Shown here one piece after another: positions 1 to 8,807 of a stretch of 64,000 nucleotides of DNA. Under the pieces are notes generated by a model that had not been told where the DNA came from, did not search any database, and worked only from the letters and a program-made list of their open reading frames with translations. The DNA is from DRTC01 sp964521025 (GTDB lineage: Bacteria; Cloacimonadota; Cloacimonadia; Cloacimonadales; TCS61). The DNA is taken from the NCBI GenBank assembly GCA_964521025.1, contig CAZFPK010000009.1:31732-95731 (forward strand), in the 5' to 3' direction. Both the position numbers and the translations under genes were made by a program. The stretch's first letter is position 1; each line of letters starts with the position of its first letter.

Positions 1-1368
1 GCCTGGGTCATTCCCGATAAAGATAAAGCTACTGAAAAAGCAGTGCAGTATATTCATGCCGGAATGAACCGCGTTCTCTACCAAGACCCGCTTTTTGAGA
101 AGGAATTGGACAGCAATCCCGATGTATTGGTGATCGGTGGTGGAATGGCAGGAATGGAAGCAGCTTTGGATCTTGCCGGAAAAGACCGTAAAGTTTTCCT
201 GATCGAAAAAGAAGAAAATCTCGGCGGGAAATCAGCACATCTAACGCAATTAATGTCCAGACAGGGATCAAATTTGAACATTCTGCATCAGAGAATTTCG
301 GATGTTCAAAAAAATAAGAACATTAAAATTTTCACAAATACTGTTCTGGATAAGATCGTCGGTTTTATGGGAAATTTCGAGATCGATCTGAGAAATACCA
401 AAGATGAAAGTATAATTGAGCTACTTGCCGGTGCGGTGGTTGTTGCTACGGGTTACGAACTTCTCGATTCTCAAAAGTTGGAAAATATTTCGTTCACTGA
501 AAAGGATAATGTTATCACAGCGCTGGAAGCGGAAAAGATGTTTTCCGAAAATAAGAAGATCGGTTCGAAAGACGGCAAGGAACCGAAATCAGTTACATTG
601 GTTCATTGCATCGGCAGGGAAGATGCCGGATTCTGCAGTAAGATCTGCTGCAATTATATGTTCAAAATTTCCAACCTGATCAAATCGCAATCGCCAAAAA
701 TCGAAGTAACTCATCTCATTAAACATTTAAGTCTGCCGACGAAACACAGCCAGGAATATTACGATAATGTGATTAAAAACGGAGCGAAATTTGAAAGATA
801 TAAAACATTGAAATTAAATGGAACAAATCTGGAGTATTCAGACCTGAACAATGAAAAGCAATCTCTCGACAGCGACCTTGTTATTCTGGCTCCGGCGATG
901 ATGCCGGCAAAAGGAACTGCGGAACTCGGAAAATTATTGAATATCGATCTTCACGAAACCGGTTTTTTCCAGGAAGCGCATACAAAGAAGGATCCTGTTT
1001 CCGCCTCTACGGATGGGATTTTCATCATTGGTTCTGCTCGCACCCCGGGCAGTATTTTTGACGCGATACAACAAGCAAAAGCGGCGACAGGTAAAATATT
1101 CTCCCAACTCATTCCCGGAGAAAAAATTATCCCGGAAGTGATGGTTTCGGAAGTTCTCGATGCATACTGCACCGGCTGTCAGACTTGCCTGAATGTATGC
1201 GTTTACGATGCGATCTATTTTGATGAGGATCGAGGAATTTCAGTAGTGAACGAAGCGGTCTGTCGCGGTTGCGGGAATTGTGTTGGAAGTTGTCCTTCCG
1301 GCTCGATCAGAACAAGGCACTTTACGAATCCGCAGATATACCAGGAAGTGAAAGAAGCGATCAGATAA
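1..1368 (+). CDS. HdrA-like flavin/iron-sulfur subunit, 5' end outside the window
   Basis: The reading frame is open from base 1, so the start lies upstream; 455 residues are visible. A Rossmann FAD motif (VIGGGMAGMEAA) lies near residue 44, the HdrA cysteine cluster (CIGREDAGFCSKICC) near 203, and a C-terminal double [4Fe-4S] ferredoxin (CTGCQTCLNVC, CRGCGNCVGSC) near 390-440. These are the second FAD module and tail of heterodisulfide reductase subunit A, the flavin-bifurcating centre of soluble Hdr complexes. The full protein is probably a two-module HdrA like those at 11490 and 40517. It heads a co-directional set with two FrhB-like proteins and a Sec-MvhD, its likely partners. A partner of QmoA type is an alternative. 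Family assignment is firm; substrate is unknown. Confidence 0.88.
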   Translation, partial: AWVIPDKDKATEKAVQYIHAGMNRVLYQDPLFEKELDSNPDVLVIGGGMAGMEAALDLAGKDRKVFLIEKEENLGGKSAHLTQLMSRQGSNLNILHQRISDVQKNKNIKIFTNTVLDKIVGFMGNFEIDLRNTKDESIIELLAGAVVVATGYELLDSQKLENISFTEKDNVITALEAEKMFSENKKIGSKDGKEPKSVTLVHCIGREDAGFCSKICCNYMFKISNLIKSQSPKIEVTHLIKHLSLPTKHSQEYYDNVIKNGAKFERYKTLKLNGTNLEYSDLNNEKQSLDSDLVILAPAMMPAKGTAELGKLLNIDLHETGFFQEAHTKKDPVSASTDGIFIIGSARTPGSIFDAIQQAKAATGKIFSQLIPGEKIIPEVMVSEVLDAYCTGCQTCLNVCVYDAIYFDEDRGISVVNEAVCRGCGNCVGSCPSGSIRTRHFTNPQIYQEVKEAIR

Positions 1369-1436
1369 CTTTGATCCCGCCGTCCGGGTGGGAGAAGAAA
1401 CCACCGAGACGGTGGTGATACGGAAGGGGAGTTTGA

Positions 1437-2570
1437 ATGAATAAAACAATCGATGTAAACAATATCCGAAAAGATATCTTGCAGTTTTTCGGAAAAGCAA
1501 CGGACTCCGGGCAGATCGATGCTGTAATGATGCCGATGCTGGTTCCTGCGAAGGATTCTTATGCCTGGATCGTAACAACAGATAAAGCATTATTGGAAAA
1601 GATGAATCCGGTTGCTCCGGTCATGCCGGTTAATGGAGCAATAGCTTTGAAACGATACACGCGCAAAGGTAAAGCAGAATTGAAACTCGCAGTTCTGATG
1701 CGACCTTGCGAGATCAAGGCAGCGATCGAGTTGATGAAACTGAAACAGGTAAATCCGGAAAGCGTTTTCCTGTTTAGCTGCGATTGCGTGGGAGCACTTC
1801 CAATGCAGAACTATATTGCTGATCCGGAAAATACGGAGAAGCAATTCAATGAAATTTTCGCTGCTGATAATTGGAAATCGAGTGACCTGAAACCGGTTTG
1901 CAATATCTGCGATAAATTTTCTTATCCTGCTTGTGATGTTCATTTCGGAATTTCCAACAGCAAGATCCTTCCGATGTCCAACAGCGAAAAAGGTGCAGCA
2001 CTTCTGACCGAATTGAAAGTCGCGGATAAAAAAGATGATAAAGATTGGAAAAAATCGATCGAAGAAACGAAAAAAGAAAGAACATCCGCAAAATTAAAAC
2101 AATATAAAGAAACGCAGAAAGAAACCGACGGATTCGAGAACCTGCAAAAACTATTTTCGCACTGCCTTGGCTGTCATAATTGCCAGAGCGTTTGCCCGAT
2201 CTGTTATTGCCGTCAATGCTATTTTGATTCTGCTGCTTCCAAACCGAATTCCGATATCAAATTAATGCGTGCTGAAGAAAAAGGTGCGCTGGCTTTTCCG
2301 CTCGACCGTCTGATGTTCCATATTGGCAGGATGTCGCACATGAGTCTTTCCTGCGTTTCCTGCGGACTTTGCAGCGATGCCTGTCCGGTAGATATTCCGG
2401 TGGCGAATGTGTTCGGTTTCGTGGGAAGTGAAACACAGAAAACCTTCGAATATGAGTCAGGAGCGAGTGCGGGAGATGCACTTCCGATGCGGGATTATAA
2501 ACTCGATGAATTGGGAGAACTCGGAAAATTAGTGGAAACAGCAGAAGGCGGGGAGGTTGAAAATGAGTAA
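1437..2570 (+). CDS. FrhB/FdhB-like [4Fe-4S] dicluster oxidoreductase subunit (copy 1)
   Basis: This 377-residue protein has an N-terminal part with the RPCEIKAAIELMK motif seen in coenzyme F420 hydrogenase/dehydrogenase beta-subunit relatives. A charged linker at about 190-230 follows, then two cysteine clusters: CLGCHNCQSVCPICYC near 242 and CVSCGLCSDACP near 304. That architecture fits a soluble electron-transfer subunit with two or more [4Fe-4S] clusters, and possibly a flavin. A good ribosome site (ggaagggga) lies 6 bases before the ATG. The gene overlaps the start of its paralogue at 2563 by 8 bases, so the two are translationally coupled. It sits between HdrA and MvhD, so it probably feeds electrons to or from the Hdr complex. 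F420 itself is not implied. The FlxB/FlxC-type proteins of block C are more distant relatives. Confidence 0.75.
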   Translation: MNKTIDVNNIRKDILQFFGKATDSGQIDAVMMPMLVPAKDSYAWIVTTDKALLEKMNPVAPVMPVNGAIALKRYTRKGKAELKLAVLMRPCEIKAAIELMKLKQVNPESVFLFSCDCVGALPMQNYIADPENTEKQFNEIFAADNWKSSDLKPVCNICDKFSYPACDVHFGISNSKILPMSNSEKGAALLTELKVADKKDDKDWKKSIEETKKERTSAKLKQYKETQKETDGFENLQKLFSHCLGCHNCQSVCPICYCRQCYFDSAASKPNSDIKLMRAEEKGALAFPLDRLMFHIGRMSHMSLSCVSCGLCSDACPVDIPVANVFGFVGSETQKTFEYESGASAGDALPMRDYKLDELGELGKLVETAEGGEVENE

Positions 2571-3654
2571 ACTTCTGACCATGAAATCAAAACCCGAACA
2601 GGCTGTGAAAGACCTTTTTAAGGATTTACTGGAAAGCGGAAAAGTGAGCGGAGTATTTTCTTTGCGAAAAAACGAAAGCGGTATTGTGGATTACGGTTTG
2701 ATAACCGATGTGGAAAAATTAAACGAAATCGCTCCCTTTCATCCTTTGATGCCCACAAATGCCGGACAGATATTAGGTAAATTTACTTCTGTTCCAAAAC
2801 CGGTCGCCGTGATCATCAAACCTTGTGAATTCCGGGCAGCTATCGAGCTGGTAAAAAGAGAGCAGACTAGCCTAGACAATTTCCTTTTGCTCAGCTACAC
2901 CTGCAGCGGAGTTTTTCCGATCAAATCGATTGCAAACGACACTTTTAATGATCTGGCAAAAGGTTATGAAAAAGCAGTGGAAAGTGCGGAAATCCCCAAT
3001 GGAATTCGACCGAACTGCCGTGCTTGTGAATATTTTGCTCCTGAAAATGCAGACATCCTGATCTCCGTGATCGGAGAAAAATCAGGTGAATGCAAAATGT
3101 TTTTGAACACTGAAAAAGCGAAAGAATTTACCAGAGATTTTTCAGGAGATGTTTCAGACAAGGAATTCGATGCTTCCAAAATAGCAAAGCTCAAAGAAAA
3201 AAGATTAAAAGAGAAAGAAGAGATATATAAAGAGGTGAATACGGAAATATCGGGTCTGGACGGACTGATCGATGTTTTCGGAAGATGCGTCGGTTGCCAC
3301 GGCTGCAACAGTGTCTGCCCGATCTGCTACTGCACGCTTTGTGATTTTGAATCCAATAATTTCGATTACAATGCTCCCATCATCGAGCGTGAATTAAAAC
3401 AGAAGAAGGCGCTGCGCCTACCTCCGGATACGCTTTTCTTTCACATCGGCAGACTTACGCACATGAGTTTTTCCTGCGTTGCCTGCGGAATGTGTTCCGA
3501 TGTTTGTCCTGCCGCTATCCAGGTTGGATCGGTCTTCAAAAAGTCGGGAGAGCGGGTTGCCAAATTATTCGATTTCGTTCCCGGACGCGATGTGAAAGAA
3601 GAAATTCCGGTGATGATCTATAAAGAAGAGGAGTTTGCGGAATTGGGAGAATAA
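2563..3654 (+). CDS. FrhB/FdhB-like [4Fe-4S] dicluster oxidoreductase subunit (copy 2)
   Basis: The 363-residue protein is a clear paralogue of the gene before it. It has the same KPCEFRAAIELVKR motif at the N-side, and its cysteine clusters CVGCHGCNSVCPICYC (near 241) and CVACGMCSDVCP (near 304) fall at almost the same residue numbers. I start it at the ATG at 2563, because GGGAGG at 2551-2556 is then 6 bases upstream; an upstream TTG at 2557 is less likely. The side-by-side, overlapping arrangement suggests a tandem duplication that now makes a heterodimer. It is followed by an AT-rich repeat and then Sec-MvhD. The role is electron transfer; the redox partner (ferredoxin, NAD or F420) cannot be read from the sequence. 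Confidence 0.75.
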   Translation: MSKLLTMKSKPEQAVKDLFKDLLESGKVSGVFSLRKNESGIVDYGLITDVEKLNEIAPFHPLMPTNAGQILGKFTSVPKPVAVIIKPCEFRAAIELVKREQTSLDNFLLLSYTCSGVFPIKSIANDTFNDLAKGYEKAVESAEIPNGIRPNCRACEYFAPENADILISVIGEKSGECKMFLNTEKAKEFTRDFSGDVSDKEFDASKIAKLKEKRLKEKEEIYKEVNTEISGLDGLIDVFGRCVGCHGCNSVCPICYCTLCDFESNNFDYNAPIIERELKQKKALRLPPDTLFFHIGRLTHMSFSCVACGMCSDVCPAAIQVGSVFKKSGERVAKLFDFVPGRDVKEEIPVMIYKEEEFAELGE

Positions 3655-3905
3655 GGTGAAATCTCAAATGACAAAACACAAAAACCAAATAAATCTCAAT
3701 GATCAAAAGATCAAATTCCAAACATCTCGAAGCACCGTCTGGTTTGTGATTTTGATTTTTTTTTTTGGAGTTTGTTTGTTATTTGGAATTTTAAATTTGA
3801 GTTTTTGTTTTTTTTGTAGTTTTTTTTTGTAGTTTATTTGAGATTTGAAATTTGATGATTGGAATTTAAAGATAAATGATTGGAATTGAAAGATAAAGGA
3901 CAAAA
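3655..3905 (+). repeat. AT-rich inverted-repeat intergenic element, copy 1
   Basis: This 251-base gene-free stretch is a loose long palindrome. A 5' arm made of caaat/caaaa words is followed by a 3' arm of the complementary atttg/ttttg words with long T runs. It shares caaattccaaaca-ctcgaag (3712-3732) with the element at 10575-10714, and has the same word style as the one at 36195-36365. Copies 1 and 2 lie directly upstream of Sec-MvhD genes. No protein-coding signal is visible. It may be a non-autonomous mobile or REP-type element, or a large mRNA hairpin. Confidence 0.6.
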
Positions 3906-4331
3906 ATGAATAATGATTTTTCACCGAAAATAGTTAGTCTTTTATGCAAATGGTGTGCATCTACCGGAGCGGATCTGGCAGGAACGAGCAGGTTGAAATA
4001 TTCTTCGTCGATCTTGCCCATCAGGGTTATGTGTTCCAGCCGCGTGAACCCGGTTTCGCTCATTGTATCCTATTTCAAGGGAGCGGATGGAATCCTGGTC
4101 AGCGGCTGACATCCCGGAGATTGTCATTACCAGGTTGGTAATTATCATACGAGACGCAGGATGGCGATTCTGAAGGAAGTTTTCAAATCGTTAGGTTTGG
4201 AACACGAGAGAATAAAACTGAAGTGGATTTCAGCATCGGAAGGTAAAAAATTTGCCGAACACAGCAATGAATTCACGGACAAGATTTCCAATATAGGTGA
4301 AAATCCTATTAAGAAAAATATCTTTCTTTAA
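3906..4331 (+). CDS. mvhD: MvhD-type [2Fe-2S] subunit, selenoprotein (Sec68)
   Basis: This is the small iron-sulfur subunit that links HdrA to its electron donor. A plain reading stops at TGA 4107-4109, after 67 codons. The frame continues unbroken to TAA at 4329-4331 and restores the family's complete 141-residue length. Residues after the TGA (HPGDCHYQ) match the Cys-type paralogue at 39772, which reads GCHPGDCHYQ, so TGA stands where Cys is expected. A hairpin (ATTACC-AGGTT-GGTAAT, 4126-4142) sits at the spacing expected of a bacterial SECIS. CKWC at 14-17 and the C-x-x-R motif carry further conserved cysteines. Sec in this family is known from VhuD of methanogens. Sec here would replace a conserved, probably cluster-liganding cysteine. 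HdrC follows directly. Confidence 0.9.
4107..4142 (+). promoter_or_regulatory. UGA Sec codon and SECIS-like hairpin of mvhD copy 1
   Basis: The in-frame TGA is followed after 16 bases by a perfect 6-bp stem (ATTACC 4126-4131, GGTAAT 4137-4142) with the loop AGGTT. The loop begins 23 bases after the TGA and has G at its second position, as in the bacterial SECIS consensus. The same stem and spacing recur in the two other TGA-containing mvhD genes. Confidence 0.8.
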
Positions 4332-4352
4332 ATCTCGAGCAGGAGAATGCTG

Positions 4353-4757
4353 ATGACAACAAAATTAGTTTTGGAACCCCATAAAAAAAATGCTGATAAA
4401 GAACAATTGGAATATATCAGCGAAGTCAATGTTACTGCTTGTTATCAATGCGGAAATTGTTCTGCCGGTTGTCCTGCTGTGAATTTTATGGAAATTCCTC
4501 CGAACAGGATCATCCGCATGGTTCAACTCGGTTGTCTGGATGAGATAGCAGACAGCAACACTCCCTGGATCTGTGCCGCCTGCATAACCTGCTCGGTCAG
4601 ATGTCCACGCGGAGTCGATATTGCCAGAGTAATGGAAGGTTTGCGTCAACTCGCTCTTAGAAAAGGTTATAGCCGTGTGAATATTAATAAACTGGAAATA
4701 CCGGAAGAATTGCCCCCGATCGCTTTGGTCAGTAATTTTAGAAAATTTGTATTATAA
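4353..4757 (+). CDS. hdrC: Heterodisulfide reductase-like subunit C
   Basis: The 134-residue ferredoxin-type protein has two [4Fe-4S] motifs, CYQCGNCSAGCP near 29 and CAACITCSVRCPRG near 71. The intervening PPNRIIRMVQLGCLDE helix is typical of HdrC. I prefer ATG 4353 because AGGAG at 4341-4345 is 7 bases upstream; ATG 4347 would leave one base. HdrC shuttles electrons from HdrA to HdrB. The next gene is hdrB, 19 bases downstream, completing the usual C-B pair. Assignment is firm; the terminal acceptor disulfide (or other substrate) is not known in an organism without obvious coenzyme M. Confidence 0.93.
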   Translation: MTTKLVLEPHKKNADKEQLEYISEVNVTACYQCGNCSAGCPAVNFMEIPPNRIIRMVQLGCLDEIADSNTPWICAACITCSVRCPRGVDIARVMEGLRQLALRKGYSRVNINKLEIPEELPPIALVSNFRKFVL

Positions 4758-4776
4758 ATTAAATCAGGAAATATAG

Positions 4777-5655
4777 ATGGAAATATCATATTACCCGGGT
4801 TGCACTCTCAAGGCAAATGCAAAAAACCTTGAAAAAACAACTTTACCTCTCCTGGAACTTTTTGATATTCAGGCAAAAGAACTGGATAGCTGGTATTGCT
4901 GCGGTGTCAGTTTTTCACAAGCGAGCGATAATTTGATGCAGCAGCTCGCTCCTATTAGAACGCTTATCCGGGCGAAACAAAGTGGAAATGATAAATTATT
5001 GGTTCTTTGTGATATGTGTTACAATACCCTCAAAAGAGCTGCGAATTTCGTTTTGGAAGATGAAGAAAAAAGACAAACCATAAAAGATTTTATGACTTTA
5101 GAAGAAATGCATTATGACGGAGATGAAGTCGAAGTGATCCATTTGCTTTCTTTACTCAAAGGTCTTCCGGACGGAGCAATTTCCCGAAAAATCAAAAAAT
5201 CCTCTCATGGTTTGAAGATCGCTCCTTATTACGGCTGTATGATCCTGCGTCCAAAAGAAGTAGCAGTGGACGACAGCAATGCTCCGATCATTATGGAAAA
5301 CATCCTTTCCGAACTCGATGTCGAAATTATCGATTTCCCTTTCCGAAACGACTGCTGTACTTCCTACCAGATCGTGAATGAAAGGGAGATCGTGAAAGAA
5401 AGAGTTCGCCAGCTCGTTGGTTCTGCTGCGAAAAGAGGTGCGGAAATGATCGTACTTTCCTGTCCGCTCTGCAATTATAATCTCGATGCCGTGCAAAAAG
5501 ATATTCTAAAAGAAGACCACTATTTTAACGCTTTACCCGTTCTGTATCTTTCTCAACTTTTGGCTTTGATGCTCGGGATCGATCCTGAAGTGAATGATTT
5601 TTCCTTACATTATATCGATCCGCAACCGATTCTGAAAGAGAAGGGACTGTTATGA
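4777..5655 (+). CDS. hdrB: Heterodisulfide reductase-like subunit B (CCG domains)
   Basis: The 292-residue protein carries two CCG repeats: YPGCTLK...WYCCGVS...CDMC in the first half and YYGCMIL...NDCCTSY...CPLC in the second. This is the cysteine pattern that binds the paired noncubane clusters where HdrB reduces disulfides. It is the only HdrB in the window, although HdrC occurs twice and HdrA-type proteins several times, so this subunit could serve more than one complex. Its stop overlaps the next start by four bases (ATGA), showing tight coupling to the HdrA-NuoE fusion. The start has the normal family N-terminus (MEISYYPGC). No transmembrane segments are seen, so it is cytoplasmic. Confidence 0.94.
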   Translation: MEISYYPGCTLKANAKNLEKTTLPLLELFDIQAKELDSWYCCGVSFSQASDNLMQQLAPIRTLIRAKQSGNDKLLVLCDMCYNTLKRAANFVLEDEEKRQTIKDFMTLEEMHYDGDEVEVIHLLSLLKGLPDGAISRKIKKSSHGLKIAPYYGCMILRPKEVAVDDSNAPIIMENILSELDVEIIDFPFRNDCCTSYQIVNEREIVKERVRQLVGSAAKRGAEMIVLSCPLCNYNLDAVQKDILKEDHYFNALPVLYLSQLLALMLGIDPEVNDFSLHYIDPQPILKEKGLL

Positions 5656-6920
5656 AAAAATTAGGTGTCTTTATTTGTCATTGCGGAATTAACATCGCCT
5701 CCACCGTGAAGATCCCCGAAGTTATGGAAAAACTGGAAGGCTATACCGGTATTGTAAGTATCAAAGATTATAAATATATGTGTTCTGATCCCGGGCAGAA
5801 GATGATTTCCGAAACTATCGAAAAGGAAAAACTCGATGGTGTGATCGTCAGCTGCTGCACTCCGACTTTGCATGAAAAAACATTCCGCAATGTTTCCGTA
5901 AAATCCGGTTTGAATGGATTTATGTGCGAGATCGCCAACATTCGGGAGCAGTGTAGCTGGGTTACAAGCGATAAAGATGAAGCTACGCAAAAAGCAGGAA
6001 ATATCATTCGCTCCATCGTGGAAAAGGTAAAGCAAAACCAGGAACTCGAACCGATAGAAATTCCGGTGAATCGTAAAGCTCTCGTTGTGGGTGCCGGAAT
6101 TGCCGGAATGCAAGCTGCTGTCGATATTGCTGATAATGGTTATGAAGTTATCCTGCTCGAGAAAAATCCTTCTATCGGCGGCAGAATGGCGCAGCTTTCC
6201 GAAACTTTCCCCACTCTCGATTGTGCTCAATGTATTATGACACCCAAAATGGTGGAAGTTTCCCAACATCCGAAGATAAAGATAATGACCAATTCCGTGG
6301 CGGAGGATATCGAAGGATATGTCGGGAATTTCAATGTAAAAATTAGAAAAAAAGCCCGCTATGTCGATGAAAAAGATTGCACCGGATGCGGAGAGTGTTC
6401 CAATGCCTGTCCCATTCAGAATATTCCTCAAATCTCTCCGATGCCGGATTATATTTCCAAAATCGCTCCTGAAGAACTGGGAAAATTGAATGAAATATTT
6501 GAACCTTATAAAAAGGAAAAAGAAGGAACTTTGATACATGCTTTGCAGGATGTGAATACGGAATACAACTATCTCCCTGAATTTGCCCTGGAATATGCTG
6601 CTCAAATGTACCGGAAACCACTTTCTGAAATTTACCATATTGCTACTTTTTATGATGCATTCAGTTTGGAACCTCGAGGTGAACATCTGGTAAAAGTTTG
6701 TATGGGAACTGCTTGCCACGCTCGCGGTGCTCCCAAAGTATTAGATGAAATCCAAAGACGACTCGGAATTGGAATAGAACAAACTACTGAAAACGGGAAA
6801 TTTACTTTGACCACCGTGAATTGTCTTGGTTGCTGTGCACTCGGTCCTGTTGTCGTGATCGATGACGATTATTACACAATGAAAATTTCTGAAATCAAGA
6901 AGATCCTTGCGAAGTATTAA
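5652..6920 (+). CDS. HdrA N-terminal half fused to NuoE-type [2Fe-2S] domain
   Basis: This is a 422-residue composite. Residues 1-130 are the HdrA N-terminal domain (GVFICHCGIN, CCTPTLHEKTF). Residues about 138-240 are the first half of the HdrA FAD fold (VVGAGIAGMQAA, LDCAQCIMTPKM). A [4Fe-4S] motif (CTGCGECSNACP) follows near 243. From about 260 to the end it is NuoE, the thioredoxin-fold [2Fe-2S] subunit of NADH dehydrogenases (CMGTACHARGA, NCLGCCALGP). The second half of the HdrA FAD fold is missing here and occurs instead in the NuoG fusion at 8808. The gene overlaps hdrB by four bases and is followed by NuoF. A second fusion of this kind is at 29967. It probably joins an NADH-oxidising NuoEF pair to the Hdr flavin centre. 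The domain reading is secure; the complex is inferred. Confidence 0.88.
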   Translation: MKKLGVFICHCGINIASTVKIPEVMEKLEGYTGIVSIKDYKYMCSDPGQKMISETIEKEKLDGVIVSCCTPTLHEKTFRNVSVKSGLNGFMCEIANIREQCSWVTSDKDEATQKAGNIIRSIVEKVKQNQELEPIEIPVNRKALVVGAGIAGMQAAVDIADNGYEVILLEKNPSIGGRMAQLSETFPTLDCAQCIMTPKMVEVSQHPKIKIMTNSVAEDIEGYVGNFNVKIRKKARYVDEKDCTGCGECSNACPIQNIPQISPMPDYISKIAPEELGKLNEIFEPYKKEKEGTLIHALQDVNTEYNYLPEFALEYAAQMYRKPLSEIYHIATFYDAFSLEPRGEHLVKVCMGTACHARGAPKVLDEIQRRLGIGIEQTTENGKFTLTTVNCLGCCALGPVVVIDDDYYTMKISEIKKILAKY

Positions 6921-6935
6921 ATAGGTGAAGATTAG

Positions 6936-8786
6936 ATGGGAAAAATAAATTCAATATCTGCGTTTTTTGATTATAAAAAAAATATTTCTGACGAAGCGAA
7001 TGCTTTTGAAAAGACCGTAATTATCTCTTCCGGAACTTGCGGAAAAGCGGGGGGGTCGGATGCTGTTGTAAGAAGAGCAAAAAAAATTCTTAAAGAAAAA
7101 GGATTGTCAGATAAAGTCAACCTGAAGGTTTCCGGATGTCTCGGCTTTTGTGAACAGGAACCGATAATGATCATCAATCCGCAAGGAATATTTTATCCAA
7201 AAGTGAAATCGGAAAATCTGGAAGATATTTTTAACCGTTCTATAATTGAAAAAGAATTTATTCAGGATTATTTATATGTGGATCCTGTTACAAAAGAGCA
7301 AAAAAACCGGAAGCAAAATATCCAATTTTATAAAAAACAAAAACCTGTGATTTTAGCAAAAAATTTCAATATTGATTCAAATTCGATAAATGATTATATC
7401 TTGAATGACGGTTATTCGGCTTTGGCAAAGGTTCTGAAAGAAATGAAACCGGAAGATGTGATCGCAACGATCAAAGAATCCGGTCTGCGTGGTCGCGGCG
7501 GTGGTGGATTCCCAACCGGAAAAAAATGGGCATCGAGCAGGAAAGTGAAAGGAACAATCAAGTATGTTATCTGTAATGCTGATGAAGGTGATCCCGGTGC
7601 ATATATGGATCGTTCCTTATTGGAAGGAAATCCGCATTCTGTATTAGAAGGTATGCTCATCGGAGCTTATGCTATTGGTTCGTGTCATGGTTATATTTAT
7701 GTAAGAATGGAATATCCGCTGGCGATCGAGCATTTTGAAAAAGCCTTAAATGATGCACGAAAAAAAGGATTTCTGGGAAAAAATATTCTTAATTCCGGTT
7801 TTGATTTCGATGTTCGTATAAATCGAGGTGGCGGAGCTTTTGTATGCGGAGAATCAACCGCACTGATGGCTTCCATCGAAGGAAAACCCGGAGAACCACG
7901 CTCGAAACATGTTCACACCGTTGAAAAAGGACTCTGGGATAAGTCTTCTGTTTTAAACAATGTGGAAACCTGGACCAATGTCCCGCTCATAATCAATAAA
8001 GGTGCAAAATGGTATGCAAGTATCGGCACTGAAAAGAGCAAAGGAACAAAGATCTTTTCACTGGTTGGAAAAGTGAATAACACCGGTTTGGTGGAAGTTC
8101 CGATGGGAATTACATTGCGTGAGATAATTTACGATATAGGCGGCGGGATCAAAGATGGAAAAGAATTTAAAGCAGTTCAAACAGGCGGACCTTCCGGAGG
8201 ATGTATCCCTAAAGAGCTTCTCGATCTACCGGTTGATTACGAAAGCTTGACAAAAGCCGGCTCGATGATGGGTTCGGGTGGAATGATCGTGATGGATGAA
8301 GACAATTGTATGGTCGATATTGCCCGGTATTTCATCGATTTCCTGAAAAATGAATCCTGTGGAAAATGCACTCCCTGCCGGGAAGGAACTGCCCAGATGA
8401 GCGGTATCCTCGAAAATATCTGTAACGGTAAAGGTAAAATGGAGGACCTGGATAAATTGGAAGAACTCGCCTGGATAACTTCCGAAACATCTCTTTGTCA
8501 GCTCGGGGCAACTTCTGCAAATCCGGTTCTGACCACTTTGCAGTATTTCAAAAATGAATATGAAGCTCACATTCTAGAGAAGAAATGTCCTGCCCATGTT
8601 TGCACGACTCTTTTAAAATTTGAAATAAATCCGAAAACTTGCACAGGTTGCACTCTTTGCAGTAAAAATTGTCCAAATGATGCTATAAGCGGAAATCTAA
8701 AAGAAGTGCATTTGATAGATGAAAAAAAATGTATCAAATGTGGAATTTGTTATGAAGTATGTAAATTCGATGCAATTAGAAGATAA
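6936..8786 (+). CDS. NuoF-like NADH-binding subunit with N- and C-terminal Fe-S extensions
   Basis: The 616-residue protein has an N-terminal thioredoxin-like [2Fe-2S] domain (SSGTCGKAGG near 30, VSGCLGFCEQEP near 68). Next comes the FMN/NADH core (LRGRGGGGFPTGKKW near 184; CNADEGDPGAYMDRS near 212; GGAFVCGESTALM near 298). A SLBB region, a [4Fe-4S] site (ESCGKCTPCREGT near 471) and a C-terminal double ferredoxin (CTGCTLCSKNCP, CIKCGICYEVC) follow. This is the layout of HydB of bifurcating hydrogenases and of NfnF/NuoF-type subunits. It should exchange electrons between NAD(H) and the Fe-S chain. It lies 15 bases after the HdrA-NuoE fusion and before the NuoG-HdrA fusion. No hydrogenase is present, so the partner is presumably Hdr. 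Confidence 0.92.
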   Translation: MGKINSISAFFDYKKNISDEANAFEKTVIISSGTCGKAGGSDAVVRRAKKILKEKGLSDKVNLKVSGCLGFCEQEPIMIINPQGIFYPKVKSENLEDIFNRSIIEKEFIQDYLYVDPVTKEQKNRKQNIQFYKKQKPVILAKNFNIDSNSINDYILNDGYSALAKVLKEMKPEDVIATIKESGLRGRGGGGFPTGKKWASSRKVKGTIKYVICNADEGDPGAYMDRSLLEGNPHSVLEGMLIGAYAIGSCHGYIYVRMEYPLAIEHFEKALNDARKKGFLGKNILNSGFDFDVRINRGGGAFVCGESTALMASIEGKPGEPRSKHVHTVEKGLWDKSSVLNNVETWTNVPLIINKGAKWYASIGTEKSKGTKIFSLVGKVNNTGLVEVPMGITLREIIYDIGGGIKDGKEFKAVQTGGPSGGCIPKELLDLPVDYESLTKAGSMMGSGGMIVMDEDNCMVDIARYFIDFLKNESCGKCTPCREGTAQMSGILENICNGKGKMEDLDKLEELAWITSETSLCQLGATSANPVLTTLQYFKNEYEAHILEKKCPAHVCTTLLKFEINPKTCTGCTLCSKNCPNDAISGNLKEVHLIDEKKCIKCGICYEVCKFDAIRR

Positions 8787-8807
8787 TAAGCGGAAGGAAT
8801 CTTATTG

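Noticed and set aside
3906..4109. Reading the three TGA-containing mvhD genes as truncated pseudogenes.
   Set aside because: All three have TGA at the same codon, conserved sequence after it, and a hairpin at the same distance. Independent decay would not give this pattern.
5661..6719. A 352-codon open frame on the minus strand opposite the HdrA-NuoE fusion, and others such as 42560-43678.
   Set aside because: They lie opposite well-supported Hdr genes, show no family motifs or ribosome sites, and arise from the codon bias of the plus-strand genes.
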